From JAVBKA01 sp031546715 (lineage in GTDB: Bacteria; Bacillota; Clostridia; Oscillospirales; UBA929), in the NCBI GenBank assembly GCA_031546715.1, contig JAVBKA010000147.1, forward strand, positions 1 through 18,473: DNA of 18,473 bases, given 5' to 3'. The notes under the pieces were generated by a model, which did not search any database, had not been told where the DNA came from, and was given only the letters and a program-made list of their open reading frames with translations. The position numbers and the translations under genes were made by a program. Of the stretch, positions 1 through 6,898 are shown in pieces (position 1 is the first letter of the stretch; every line of letters begins with the position of its first letter).

Positions 1-9
1 GTTGATTTT

Positions 10-1101
10 TTGAACAATGAGCGCACATGGGTGGAGGTGTCCTTGTCGGCACTGACACATAATTTAGAGATAATCAGAGACTTCGCTCCTGACAGGGCGG
101 TTATGGCTGTCGTTAAGGCGGACGCCTACGGTCACGGCGCGCAGCAAGTGGCGGCTCAGCTTGACGGCAAGGCGGACTTTTTTGCAGTGGCGACCCATAG
201 AGAGGCTCTTTCTCTTAGAAACGGCGGCATAACCACTCCGATTCTGGTGCTTGGGTATGTTCCTGTTGAAGAAACTGCCGCCCTTGTCAATAATAATGTG
301 CGAATCGCTATATTTGACCCTGAGCAAGCGGTGAGACTGTCCGAGGAGGCTGTACGCAGCGGCGTCACGGTTTTAGCGCATTTTAAGCTTGATACAGGCA
401 TGAACCGCCTCGGATTTGCGGACACAGACTCGCTCATTGCGGCAATGAAGCTTCCGAATCTAAAGGCAGAGGGCTTTTTTACCCATCTATCAGTATCTGA
501 CGAACCAGAAAACCCTTTCACAGCTAAGCAGTGCGGAATCTTCGAAAATGCGCTTGAACGCATTAGAGCGGAAGGCTTTGACGTGCGCTATGCCCATGTT
601 TCCAACAGCGGGGGAATACTTAGAGGTAACGAAATCTCCGGAAATCTAGTTCGGGCGGGGCTCTTACTGTACGGTTATACTCCCGCGCAGACCAAAAGTG
701 ACCTAGAACCTGCCATGCGTTGGTGCGCAACCGTCGCACAGGTTAAGACCTTGAAAAAAGGCGAAGCGGTGAGCTATAGCAGACGCTTTATTGCAGACAA
801 AGATATGTCCATCGCCGTGCTGTCCTGCGGATATGCCGACGGCTACCACAGGGTACTGTCAAATAAAGGCGAGGTGCTTATCCACGGCAAGCGGGCGAAG
901 GTTTTAGGTAGCGTATGCATGGATATGTTTATGGTCGATGTCACTGATATTACTGCTGCGCGTACTGGTGATACAGCGGTTCTACTCGGCAAGGACGGCG
1001 ACGACAGAATTACCCCTGACGAGCTTGCGGAAAAAGCTAATACAATTTCCTATGAGCTGTTATGTTCTGTTAGCGCGAGAGTTCCAAGATTTTATATATA
1101 A
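10..1101 (+). CDS. alr: Alanine racemase
   Basis: PLP-dependent racemase that interconverts L- and D-alanine in the cytosol, supplying D-Ala for peptidoglycan. The N-terminal TIM-barrel motif AVVKADAYGHGA (about residues 33-44) carries the PLP lysine. The C-terminal beta domain shows GYADGY and GSVCMDM, typical of the family, and the protein ends in the usual SARVPRFYI. About 363 aa is close to the normal length. The start at position 10 is a TTG; the nearby ATG at 17 is out of frame. The reading frame stays open to the window edge, so the ribosome binding site and a possible upstream start cannot be seen. The mazF gene lies 240 bp downstream in the same direction, the same order as alr-ndoAI-ndoA in Bacillus, but without a recognisable antitoxin between them. 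Confidence 0.95.
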   Translation: MNNERTWVEVSLSALTHNLEIIRDFAPDRAVMAVVKADAYGHGAQQVAAQLDGKADFFAVATHREALSLRNGGITTPILVLGYVPVEETAALVNNNVRIAIFDPEQAVRLSEEAVRSGVTVLAHFKLDTGMNRLGFADTDSLIAAMKLPNLKAEGFFTHLSVSDEPENPFTAKQCGIFENALERIRAEGFDVRYAHVSNSGGILRGNEISGNLVRAGLLLYGYTPAQTKSDLEPAMRWCATVAQVKTLKKGEAVSYSRRFIADKDMSIAVLSCGYADGYHRVLSNKGEVLIHGKRAKVLGSVCMDMFMVDVTDITAARTGDTAVLLGKDGDDRITPDELAEKANTISYELLCSVSARVPRFYI

Positions 1102-1191
1102 AATTAAATCTTACATAGTATAATTTCACCGTCACCGTGGGACAATGTTATCACAGAAAAAACATTAGTAAGTGCGGATTAACCCGGTAGC

Positions 1192-1263
1192 AAAAATATG
1201 CTTGCATATTTTTACGAAAAGCGCAGACATTCAGCAAAGCCTTTTAAGGCTTTGTTGGATGTC
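1192..1263. repeat. Two adjacent palindromes between alr and mazF
   Basis: The first palindrome is a perfect 10-bp stem (1192-1201 with 1204-1213) around a TT loop. The second is an 18-bp stem (1226-1243 with 1246-1263) around a TT loop, with two G-U wobbles if read as RNA and a perfect 9-bp core CAAAGCCTT/AAGGCTTTG. Neither is followed by a T-run, so they do not look like simple intrinsic terminators. They could act as mRNA processing or attenuation structures, or be repeat remnants. The rest of the 1102-1341 gap holds nothing else recognisable apart from the short ORF listed separately. Confidence 0.8.
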
Positions 1264-1332
1264 GGAGCGGCAGGGTTCAGGGAGCATGATAATGTTTGCC
1301 AGTTAATCTGTGGCTACATTATTCTTCATTGA
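1198..1332 (+). CDS. Short ORF directly upstream of mazF (uncertain)
   Basis: An ATG-started ORF of 44 codons encodes a small cysteine-containing peptide (MLAYFYEKRRHSAKP at the start, CGYIILH at the end). Its TGA (1330-1332) overlaps the mazF ribosome binding site, nine bases before the mazF ATG, the position where a MazE-like antitoxin would be expected. Against it being a gene: no convincing ribosome binding site precedes the ATG, the ORF runs through both palindromes of 1192-1263, and it is about half the length of known MazE/NdoAI antitoxins with no visible ribbon-helix-helix pattern. It could be a leader peptide, a minimal antitoxin, or chance. Confidence 0.25.
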   Translation: MLAYFYEKRRHSAKPFKALLDVGAAGFREHDNVCQLICGYIILH

Positions 1333-1341
1333 GGTGACAAT

Positions 1342-1743
1342 ATGGACGCAAGTCTAAGTTTTCGATTAGGTACAGAAGCAATACATCAAGCACCCGCAAC
1401 AGATACCGTCAAGCGGGGAGATATTTACTACGCAGACCTCAGCCCCGTAATCGGCAGTGAGCAAGGCGGAGTAAGACCGGTTTTAATTGTTCAAAACAAC
1501 GTTGGGAACAAACATAGTCCAACAGTAATCGCCGCAGCTATTACATCACAGACAGGGAAGGCACGGCTGCCTACGCATATCGAACTTAACGCAAGAGCCT
1601 ATGGTCTGAGCAGAGATTCCGTTATTTTGCTTGAGCAGGTGCGTACAATCGATAAGAAAAGACTTAAGGAACGTATGGGTACGTTAGACGATTCTCTTAT
1701 GCTAAGAGTTGATAACGCCATCGCCGTGAGCTTTGGATTGTAG
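1342..1743 (+). CDS. mazF: MazF/PemK-family mRNA interferase toxin
   Basis: Predicted sequence-specific single-strand endoribonuclease of the MazF/EndoA fold. The body from residue 24 reads RGDIYYADLSPVIGSEQGG, then RPVLIVQN and AITSQTGKARLPTH. By family comparison Arg45 and Thr68 match the catalytic Arg25 and Thr48 of Bacillus EndoA, and the C-terminal half (LLEQVRTIDKKRL, DNAIAVSFGL) also fits EndoA. A good ribosome binding site (GAGGTG, 1331-1336) supports the ATG at 1342, which gives an unusual 20-residue N-terminal extension compared with EndoA. No standard antitoxin gene lies in the 240 bp to alr, so the toxin is either solitary, paired in trans, or controlled by something unrecognised. 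A strong terminator follows at 1759-1800. Confidence 0.93.
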   Translation: MDASLSFRLGTEAIHQAPATDTVKRGDIYYADLSPVIGSEQGGVRPVLIVQNNVGNKHSPTVIAAAITSQTGKARLPTHIELNARAYGLSRDSVILLEQVRTIDKKRLKERMGTLDDSLMLRVDNAIAVSFGL

Positions 1744-1758
1744 TCTGGATTAATGTGC

Positions 1759-1800
1759 GAGCCTTGCCATTGGACGCATTCCGATGGTAAGGCTCTTTTT
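1759..1800 (+). terminator. Intrinsic terminator after mazF
   Basis: A 15-bp stem (1759-1773 with 1781-1795, two G-U wobbles, loop of 7) is followed directly by five T residues. It closes the mazF transcript before the GntR gene. Confidence 0.93.
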
Positions 1801-1828
1801 CCGCTTTCTGTAAAAATAACATCAAACC

Positions 1829-1855
1829 TTGACAAATTAAGACAAATAATATACC
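1829..1855 (+). promoter_or_regulatory. Candidate promoter of the GntR gene
   Basis: A perfect -35 (TTGACA, 1829-1834) is followed by a weak -10, best read as TATACC at 1850-1855 with a short 15-nt spacer. It lies just after the mazF terminator and just before a 12-bp palindrome, consistent with a repressed promoter. The -35 is convincing, the -10 less so. Confidence 0.5.
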
Positions 1856-1861
1856 CTTAGG

Positions 1862-1873
1862 AATACATGTATT
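1862..1873. promoter_or_regulatory. Operator-like palindrome AATACATGTATT
   Basis: A perfect 12-bp palindrome immediately downstream of the candidate promoter and about 95 bp before the GntR start. GntR/YtrA repressors usually bind palindromes in their own promoter region, so autoregulation is a reasonable inference. A second, related inverted repeat (TTGTA-N2-TACAA) is at 1942-1953; both contain a TGTA/TACA half-site. Confidence 0.45.
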
Positions 1874-1941
1874 TGCCAATGCTTGTTTTATTTTACTCTC
1901 TTGCTAATAATTAAATGGTTGGTTGGCGTTAGTATTAAGCA

Positions 1942-1953
1942 TTGTAAATACAA
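1942..1953. promoter_or_regulatory. Second operator-like inverted repeat TTGTA-N2-TACAA
   Basis: A 5-bp inverted repeat with a 2-bp centre lies a few bases before the GntR ribosome binding site (GGAGGT). It shares TGTA/TACA half-sites with the palindrome at 1862-1873. It could be a second repressor site or an mRNA feature; the repeat is short, so chance is possible. Confidence 0.3.
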
Positions 1954-1966
1954 CGGAGGTGCTCCA

Positions 1967-2311
1967 GTGGAAGAAAAAGTCTACGTTCAAATAGCAAAAA
2001 CTTTAGAAAATGAAATAATATCAGGAGCAATAAAGGAAGGCGATGTGATTTTATCCACACACCTGTGCGCCGAGCGGTTTTCCGTGAATCCTGCCACTGC
2101 CGCAAAGGGCGTAGGCTTGTTGACTGCCGCGGGGGTGCTTGAGAAGAAACGCGGAATCGGGCTTTTTGTGGCTCAGGGGGCAAGAGATGCAATTATGGAG
2201 CGGAGAAAGAAGGAATTCCGTGAAACAAAGGTTGCAGAGCTGTTAGCCGAGGCGCATATGCTTGGAATAAGCAAAACTGATTTACTGGCGATACTTATGA
2301 GCTCGAAATAA
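1967..2311 (+). CDS. GntR-family transcriptional regulator, YtrA type
   Basis: A 114-aa DNA-binding regulator with a GntR winged helix-turn-helix at about residues 8-75 (YVQIAKTLENEIISGAIKEGD, then RFSVNPATAAKGVGLLTAAGVL, then KKRGIGLFV). The following helical tail of roughly 40 residues is far too short for a FadR/HutC ligand domain, which places it in the short YtrA subfamily. I chose the GTG at 1967 because GGAGGT sits six bases before it; an upstream in-frame start would add 28 residues without a ribosome binding site. YtrA regulators usually lead an ABC transporter operon; here the next gene converges from the other strand, overlapping its 3' end by 17 bp, so its targets are probably itself or distant genes. 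Confidence 0.88.
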   Translation: MEEKVYVQIAKTLENEIISGAIKEGDVILSTHLCAERFSVNPATAAKGVGLLTAAGVLEKKRGIGLFVAQGARDAIMERRKKEFRETKVAELLAEAHMLGISKTDLLAILMSSK

Positions 2312-3191
2312 CGGTTTTTTGGACATACTCCAATTGCAACTCCAAATTGCGCTTCACCAATGCGAATTTGCGAATTTTGCGCTGTGAGGTACATGGCAGC
2401 TTATTCAAAATGCCCTGTCCGTATTCGGGCAAGTAAGTTTCCTTGGGGCTACTATTCTTTGGGCACACCAGCTGACAAATATCACAGCCTATGAGATACG
2501 GCGATGCAGAGAGCGCGATAGTCTGATATTCGTCGAGAATTGGCTCTTGGCTCATATAGGAAAGACAGCGTTCCTTGGTAAGATAAGCTTTTCCGTCCTT
2601 TTTACTCAGCGCATTTTGAGGACAAGCCTTCACGCACAGGTCGCAATGACGGCAGGTGTCCTCGGAGGCATTGCCCCCGCTTGGTTCTAGCGGTAAATCC
2701 GTCAAAATAGCACCGATTGTTATCAGGCTGCCATAGTTTTCAGTGAGCAGTACACCGTTGCCGCCTATACTGCCGATACCCGAAAACGAAGCTGCCTTTA
2801 CAGCGGGAAGAGGCCAAGCGTTTCCTGAGGCGACGAATATATTATCAGGGTACAATGACTTTAGCACAGCACATGCACTCTCCAAACGTTTACGGTTTGC
2901 GGTGACATAGTCCGCGCCCTGACTGAATAGCGCGGCTCGCCCAACGCTGTCAAAGGTGACGCCCCCAACCTGTCTGCCGAGTAGCTTGCCGTTTTTTCGT
3001 ATGATTATGCTCCCTGCAAAGGGAGGTTCCTTTTTGTAGTAAGGAAATGCGGCGATAAAAGCATGTGTGGGCACAAAGGGCAGAGCTTGGTACCGCGCAA
3101 GCATCCCTTCAGTCATATGACCCACTAAATCAGCGGTTGCAATCGTGCCGCAATATGCCGCTCCTTGAGCGCAAATAATGTTTTTAATCAT
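2295..3191 (-). CDS. QueG-like double 4Fe-4S protein
   Basis: A 298-aa cytosolic iron-sulfur protein resembling the core of epoxyqueuosine reductase QueG, which reduces epoxyqueuosine to queuosine in tRNA. The bacterial-ferredoxin region is clear: C180-x2-C183-x2-C186-x3-C190-P, then C209, then C236-x2-C239-x3-C243-P, ligands for two 4Fe-4S clusters. Upstream, PLPAVKAASFSGIGSIGGNG (about 127-146) aligns with the cobalamin-binding core of QueG. It is shorter than typical QueG (about 380 aa), lacking the C-terminal HEAT-like tRNA-binding part, and has Asn124 roughly where QueG has its proposed catalytic Asp. It may therefore be a paralog with another substrate. It ends 17 bp inside the convergent GntR gene. 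The ribosome binding site (AAGAGA) is weak. Confidence 0.8.
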   Translation of the reverse strand: MIKNIICAQGAAYCGTIATADLVGHMTEGMLARYQALPFVPTHAFIAAFPYYKKEPPFAGSIIIRKNGKLLGRQVGGVTFDSVGRAALFSQGADYVTANRKRLESACAVLKSLYPDNIFVASGNAWPLPAVKAASFSGIGSIGGNGVLLTENYGSLITIGAILTDLPLEPSGGNASEDTCRHCDLCVKACPQNALSKKDGKAYLTKERCLSYMSQEPILDEYQTIALSASPYLIGCDICQLVCPKNSSPKETYLPEYGQGILNKLPCTSQRKIRKFALVKRNLELQLEYVQKTVISSS

Positions 3192-3275
3192 AGGGTTCTC
3201 TTTTCGTGCATTTTTTTATTTTGAAGTAATATACTTATATATAGTACTAATGAACATAACTATAGGAGGCTGACA
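3192..3275. promoter_or_regulatory. Divergent promoter region
   Basis: An 84-bp AT-rich gap separates the divergent QueG-like and P-type ATPase genes and must hold both promoters. Several overlapping TATA-like hexamers (about 3227-3250) are present on both strands, but I cannot assign one clean -35/-10 pair to either gene. Confidence 0.4.
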
Positions 3276-5888
3276 ATGAACAAGGCATGGCATACTCGCA
3301 ATCAAAAAGACATCATCAAGGAGCTCAATTCATCGGAAACAGGTCTGACCGCACAGGAAGCAAAGCAAAGGCTTGAAAAGGACGGCCCAAACAAGCTGTC
3401 TGAGGGCAAGAAAAGAACCCTACTGGGAATATTTTTTGCACAGTTCGGCGACCTAATGATTTGGGTGCTGATAGGAGCAGCAATAGTATCTGCCGTTGCT
3501 CCGTTGCTTGAGGGCGGTCACCCAGAGTTTACTGACGCTGCGATTATTTTGGTGGTGGTACTTCTAAATGCGGTTTTAGGCACAATCCAAGAAAGCAAGG
3601 CAGAGGCGGCACTGGATGCGCTTAAGCAAATGGCCGCGCCCGGCGCAAAGGTATTGCGCGGCGGCAATTTATTGAAAATTCCAGCGTCTGAGCTTGTTGT
3701 AGGAGATATTATCTCCCTTGAAGCGGGGGACAGTGTTCCCGCGGACATTCGAATAATAGAATCAGCCTCGTTAAAGATTGAAGAGAGCGCGCTGACGGGA
3801 GAAAGTGTTCCCGTTGATAAGTCCTCCGTCACAATCGGGGACGAAAAAGCTCCCTTGGGCGACAGACTGTGTATGGGCTTTTTAGGCACATCGGTTACTT
3901 ACGGTCGTGCCACTGCAATCGTTGTGGAAACAGGAATGAACACTCAAATGGGCGCAATTGCAAGCCATTTGGCGTCTACTGAAAAAGAGACTACACCGCT
4001 ACAGAAAAAGCTCAATCAAATATCCAACATTATTTCAATCGGCGTCCTTGGCATTGCAGTGCTGGTATTTGCTCTTATTATGCTTTCAAAAACAGAGAAA
4101 GTCAATGATGCATTTATGACCTCGGTGGCACTTGCTGTTGCGGCAATTCCTGAAGGTATGGTTGCCGTAGTCACAATTGTTTTGGCAATGGGAATGCGCC
4201 GTATGGCTGGCAGGGGAGCGATTATCCGCAGACTTCCCGCCGTTGAAACCCTTGGCTCTACACAGGTTATCTGCTCAGACAAAACTGGAACACTTACCCA
4301 AAATAAAATGACCGTAGTCAAGCTTTGGACAGAACGCTCCACACCAAGCGAAAAAGGCGTTGGCGACAATGTTGATCCGCTGTTTTTTGAAGCGATGTTC
4401 CACTGCAACGACTCACGGTTGGACGATAGCAATAACCCTATCGGCGACCCTACGGAAACCGCATTTATCACCCATCTCTTAACCACCAACCTCCGCAAGG
4501 CTGAGGACATCCGAAACAGAACCAGAGCGGGAGAAATACCCTTTGACTCTGAGCGCAAGCTGTCCACCGTAGCGATAAAGCATAACGGCGCAATGCGCAT
4601 TTTCGTAAAGGGTGCCCCCGACGTGCTTCTTTCACGCTGTAAAATGTCCGCAGGATTGCAGGTTGAAGCGGAAAAGCAAAACGAAGAAATGGCGAAAAAA
4701 GCCCTCAGAGTGCTTGCTTACGGTTATAAGGACGTTGAAAAGGCTGACTTTAACAACGCCTATGAGGTGGAAAACGGACTAACCTTTATCGGTCTTGCTG
4801 GCATGATTGACCCTGCTCGTCCCGAAGCTAAAGCCGCAATCGCAGTATGCCGCAAGGCGGGAATTGTCCCTGTTATGATAACTGGCGACCATAAAATTAC
4901 CGCCGTCGCCATCGCCACAGACCTCGGAATTTTAAGCGCGAACGACAGCCGCAGAGCCATTACAGGCGCAGAGCTTGAGTTGATGAGCGAAGCAGACCTT
5001 GACAGAGATGTAGAGCATATCGGAGTGTATGCCAGAGTTGCCCCTGAGCACAAGAGCAGAATCGTTGCGGCGTGGCAGCGCAAGGGCAAAATCGTTTCCA
5101 TGACAGGCGACGGTGTCAATGACGCTCCCGCACTGAAAAGTGCCGACATCGGCGTTGGTATGGGCATCACAGGCACTGACGTGTCTAAGGGCGCAAGCGA
5201 TATGGTGCTTACGGACGACAACTTTGCAACAATAGTCACCGCCGTCGGCGAAGGACGCAGAATATTTGACAATATCCATAAAACCGTCCGCTTCCTACTG
5301 TCCTCCAACGCAGGCGAAGTCCTTGCGATTTTAATAACAACCTTACTTGGCTGGAAGCTGTTGCTACCAGTGCACATCCTTTGGATTAACTTAGTTACAG
5401 ATACCTTCCCCGCACTTGCCCTTGGTGTTGAGCCTGCTGAAAAAGACATTATGGAGCGCAAGCCTCGTGACCAGAAAACGCCGTTTTTCACTGGACGTGA
5501 GTGGGGCAGAGTTGTCTTAACCGGCGCAGCAGAGGCAACACTAGCAATAATTGCCTTTATTATCGGCGGCGGCACAGAAAATCAGTCCGTTGCCATGACC
5601 ATGGCATTTTTAACCCTCGCACTTTCTCAGCTATTTGCGGCTGTTGGCTTCCAAAGCGAACGGCACAGTGCCTTTAGTATGCGCTTTAAAGAGCATAAGC
5701 CGTTGTGGCTTGCCTTCTTCGGCAGTGCCCTGTTGCAACTCGTTGTAATTTTAGTACCGCCCATTCGTGACCTCTTCGAGCTGTCCATGCTGGACTGGCT
5801 GCAATGGGTTCAAGTGGTTGCACTATGCTTGCTGATGCTGCTGTTTATTGAGGGACAGAAGTTGGTTGCGAGAATTATTAATAAGTAG
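3276..5888 (+). CDS. P2A-type cation (probably Ca2+) transporting ATPase
   Basis: An 870-aa membrane pump that couples ATP hydrolysis to cation export. In order: a cation-ATPase N-terminal domain (1-70), M1-M2 (about 50-110), an actuator domain with TGES (in SALTGESVPVDK), M3-M4 with the ion-site motif IPEGM, the phosphorylation motif DKTGTLT (Asp335), the nucleotide domain (FVKGAPD), the hinge TGDGVNDAP (610-618), then M5-M10 with SSNAGEVLA and NLVTDTFPALALG in M5/M6. The glutamates in M4 and M5 and the NxxTD of M6 match Ca2+ pumps of the SERCA/PMR1 type; Mn2+ or Na+ transport cannot be excluded. AGGAGG lies six bases before the ATG. Two terminators follow it. Confidence 0.93.
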   Translation: MNKAWHTRNQKDIIKELNSSETGLTAQEAKQRLEKDGPNKLSEGKKRTLLGIFFAQFGDLMIWVLIGAAIVSAVAPLLEGGHPEFTDAAIILVVVLLNAVLGTIQESKAEAALDALKQMAAPGAKVLRGGNLLKIPASELVVGDIISLEAGDSVPADIRIIESASLKIEESALTGESVPVDKSSVTIGDEKAPLGDRLCMGFLGTSVTYGRATAIVVETGMNTQMGAIASHLASTEKETTPLQKKLNQISNIISIGVLGIAVLVFALIMLSKTEKVNDAFMTSVALAVAAIPEGMVAVVTIVLAMGMRRMAGRGAIIRRLPAVETLGSTQVICSDKTGTLTQNKMTVVKLWTERSTPSEKGVGDNVDPLFFEAMFHCNDSRLDDSNNPIGDPTETAFITHLLTTNLRKAEDIRNRTRAGEIPFDSERKLSTVAIKHNGAMRIFVKGAPDVLLSRCKMSAGLQVEAEKQNEEMAKKALRVLAYGYKDVEKADFNNAYEVENGLTFIGLAGMIDPARPEAKAAIAVCRKAGIVPVMITGDHKITAVAIATDLGILSANDSRRAITGAELELMSEADLDRDVEHIGVYARVAPEHKSRIVAAWQRKGKIVSMTGDGVNDAPALKSADIGVGMGITGTDVSKGASDMVLTDDNFATIVTAVGEGRRIFDNIHKTVRFLLSSNAGEVLAILITTLLGWKLLLPVHILWINLVTDTFPALALGVEPAEKDIMERKPRDQKTPFFTGREWGRVVLTGAAEATLAIIAFIIGGGTENQSVAMTMAFLTLALSQLFAAVGFQSERHSAFSMRFKEHKPLWLAFFGSALLQLVVILVPPIRDLFELSMLDWLQWVQVVALCLLMLLFIEGQKLVARIINK

Positions 5889-5897
5889 AGAATTACT

Positions 5898-5940
5898 AAT
5901 AACGCTTATTTGCAGGTCACTGCAAATAAGCGTTATTTTA
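5898..5940 (+). terminator. Intrinsic terminator after the P-type ATPase
   Basis: A perfect 18-bp stem (5898-5915 with 5920-5937, loop GTCA) ends in a T-rich tail. It lies just after the ATPase stop codon. Confidence 0.9.
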
Positions 5941-5960
5941 GTCTCGGTATTGTTTTTTAG

Positions 5961-6000
5961 TACAAGCAAGCCATAATAGCAAATGGCTGCTTGTATTTTT
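5961..6000 (+). terminator. Second tandem terminator
   Basis: A 13-bp stem with one bulged A (5961-5974 with 5983-5995) is followed by TTTTT. It lies 20 bp after the first terminator and insulates the strong promoter at 6020. Confidence 0.75.
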
Positions 6001-6019
6001 ATAAAGTCAAATTTATTTA

Positions 6020-6048
6020 TTGACTTTAACAAAATTAAATAGTATACT
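6020..6048 (+). promoter_or_regulatory. SigmaA-type promoter of the DUF2089 operon
   Basis: TTGACT (6020-6025) and TATACT (6043-6048) are separated by an ideal 17-nt spacer, 25 bp before the start codon of the DUF2089 gene. Confidence 0.85.
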
Positions 6049-6073
6049 TAGTTTTATTAAAGGTGGTGGGGAT

Positions 6074-6373
6074 ATGGCAATTGACATTGTTCCTGAATGG
6101 ATGGTTAATTTAGATGACGAAGATGTTGTTTTCATAAAAAAATTTTTGCAAGCATCAGGCTCACTAAAAGAAGTAGCTAATCATTACAGAGTTACTTATC
6201 CCACTGTGAGACTGCGTCTTGACAGGCTTATCCAAAAAATCAAAATTAGCGAGGACACCACGAATGAACCATACATAGGTTTAATAAAGAGACTAGTTGT
6301 AAATGAAAAAATGGATTTTGATACAGCAAAAATATTAATTTCAGAATACAAAAAAATTCAGGGAGGTAAATAA
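6074..6373 (+). CDS. DUF2089-family small regulator
   Basis: A 99-aa cytosolic protein resembling the DUF2089 family. The central part (PEWMVNLDDEDVVFIKKFL, then ASGSLKEVANHYRVTYPTVR, then LRLDRLIQKI) looks like a helix-turn-helix with a sigma-like recognition helix, so DNA binding is likely. I chose the ATG at 6074 because AGGTGGTGGGG precedes it and the promoter at 6020-6048 would otherwise lie inside the coding sequence. The membrane protein gene starts three bases after its stop, with its ribosome binding site (GGGAGG) inside the last codons, so the two are probably cotranslated. In many Firmicutes DUF2089 genes accompany small membrane proteins, which suggests a sensor or anti-factor pair; the signal is unknown. 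Confidence 0.85.
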   Translation: MAIDIVPEWMVNLDDEDVVFIKKFLQASGSLKEVANHYRVTYPTVRLRLDRLIQKIKISEDTTNEPYIGLIKRLVVNEKMDFDTAKILISEYKKIQGGK

Positions 6374-6376
6374 TCT

Positions 6377-6781
6377 ATGGCTAGAGTTGTTATATCATTC
6401 TTGTTTTCTGTCATCCTCATAGCAGGTGCTGCAGTTTTACAGATTTTTCTTTCAAAAAAAGAAAGTAAATGGCCGGGACTTGTTTTGCCGTTGATTACTT
6501 TTTTCTTTTCGCTTATAGCCATAAGTGGAATTGTCGCCTTTGAATCGCATACCGCAGTAACTCAATTGATTTATGAAAACGGAGAAATAGTTAGTAAAAT
6601 TACCGAAAGCGCACCCAAAGAGCCAATTATGAATACATCGTCATTACTCGGGAAGATTATTATGGTTTTCCTGTTGTTCAATATTCCAACTGTAATATTG
6701 CTTGCTATGTATTCCGCTTGCAGAGGTAAGCGAAAACGAAATATAGCTTTAGAAAAAATGAGCGTTCATGACTTGGAATAA
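6377..6781 (+). CDS. Small membrane protein paired with DUF2089
   Basis: A 134-aa protein with three predicted membrane segments (about residues 4-26, 33-54 and 90-112), an external or loop region of about 35 residues between the second and third (YENGEIVSKITESAPKEP), and a basic cytosolic tail (RGKRKRNIALEKM). I recognise no catalytic motif. GGGAGG lies ten bases before the ATG. It follows the DUF2089 gene by three bases, so the likely role is to control that regulator's activity at the membrane (inference from the operon only). A large imperfect hairpin follows it. Confidence 0.75.
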   Translation: MARVVISFLFSVILIAGAAVLQIFLSKKESKWPGLVLPLITFFFSLIAISGIVAFESHTAVTQLIYENGEIVSKITESAPKEPIMNTSSLLGKIIMVFLLFNIPTVILLAMYSACRGKRKRNIALEKMSVHDLE

Positions 6782-6783
6782 TA

Positions 6784-6878
6784 GTGAATAGTGTAATAAT
6801 CTTTAAAAATCGAATCAAAAGCACTACATAGCTACCGTTTAGCTACGTAGTGCTTATTTAAAGGGTTCGACTATTCAC
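6784..6878. repeat. Nested palindrome after the DUF2089 operon
   Basis: An inner stem of 16 positions with one mismatch (6819-6834 with 6840-6855, loop CCGTT) sits inside an outer 9-bp perfect inverted repeat (GTGAATAGT 6784-6792 with ACTATTCAC 6870-6878). There is no T-run after the inner hairpin, so it is not a typical terminator, though it may help end the transcript. The nested form resembles a small palindromic mobile repeat. Confidence 0.7.
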
Positions 6879-6898
6879 CGCAGTTTGCGGATATGGTG

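Noticed and set aside
1122..1141. Match of the sequence AATTTCACCGTGGGA, interrupted by a duplicated TCACCG, to the opposite strand near 13280-13295
   Set aside because: A 15-base match broken by an insertion within an 18-kb window is close to what chance allows, and no mechanism links the two sites.
4760..5575. Long minus-strand ORF of 271 codons
   Set aside because: It lies wholly within the P-type ATPase gene in another frame, with low-complexity Ser/Pro/Ala content and no family motif. It is a shadow.
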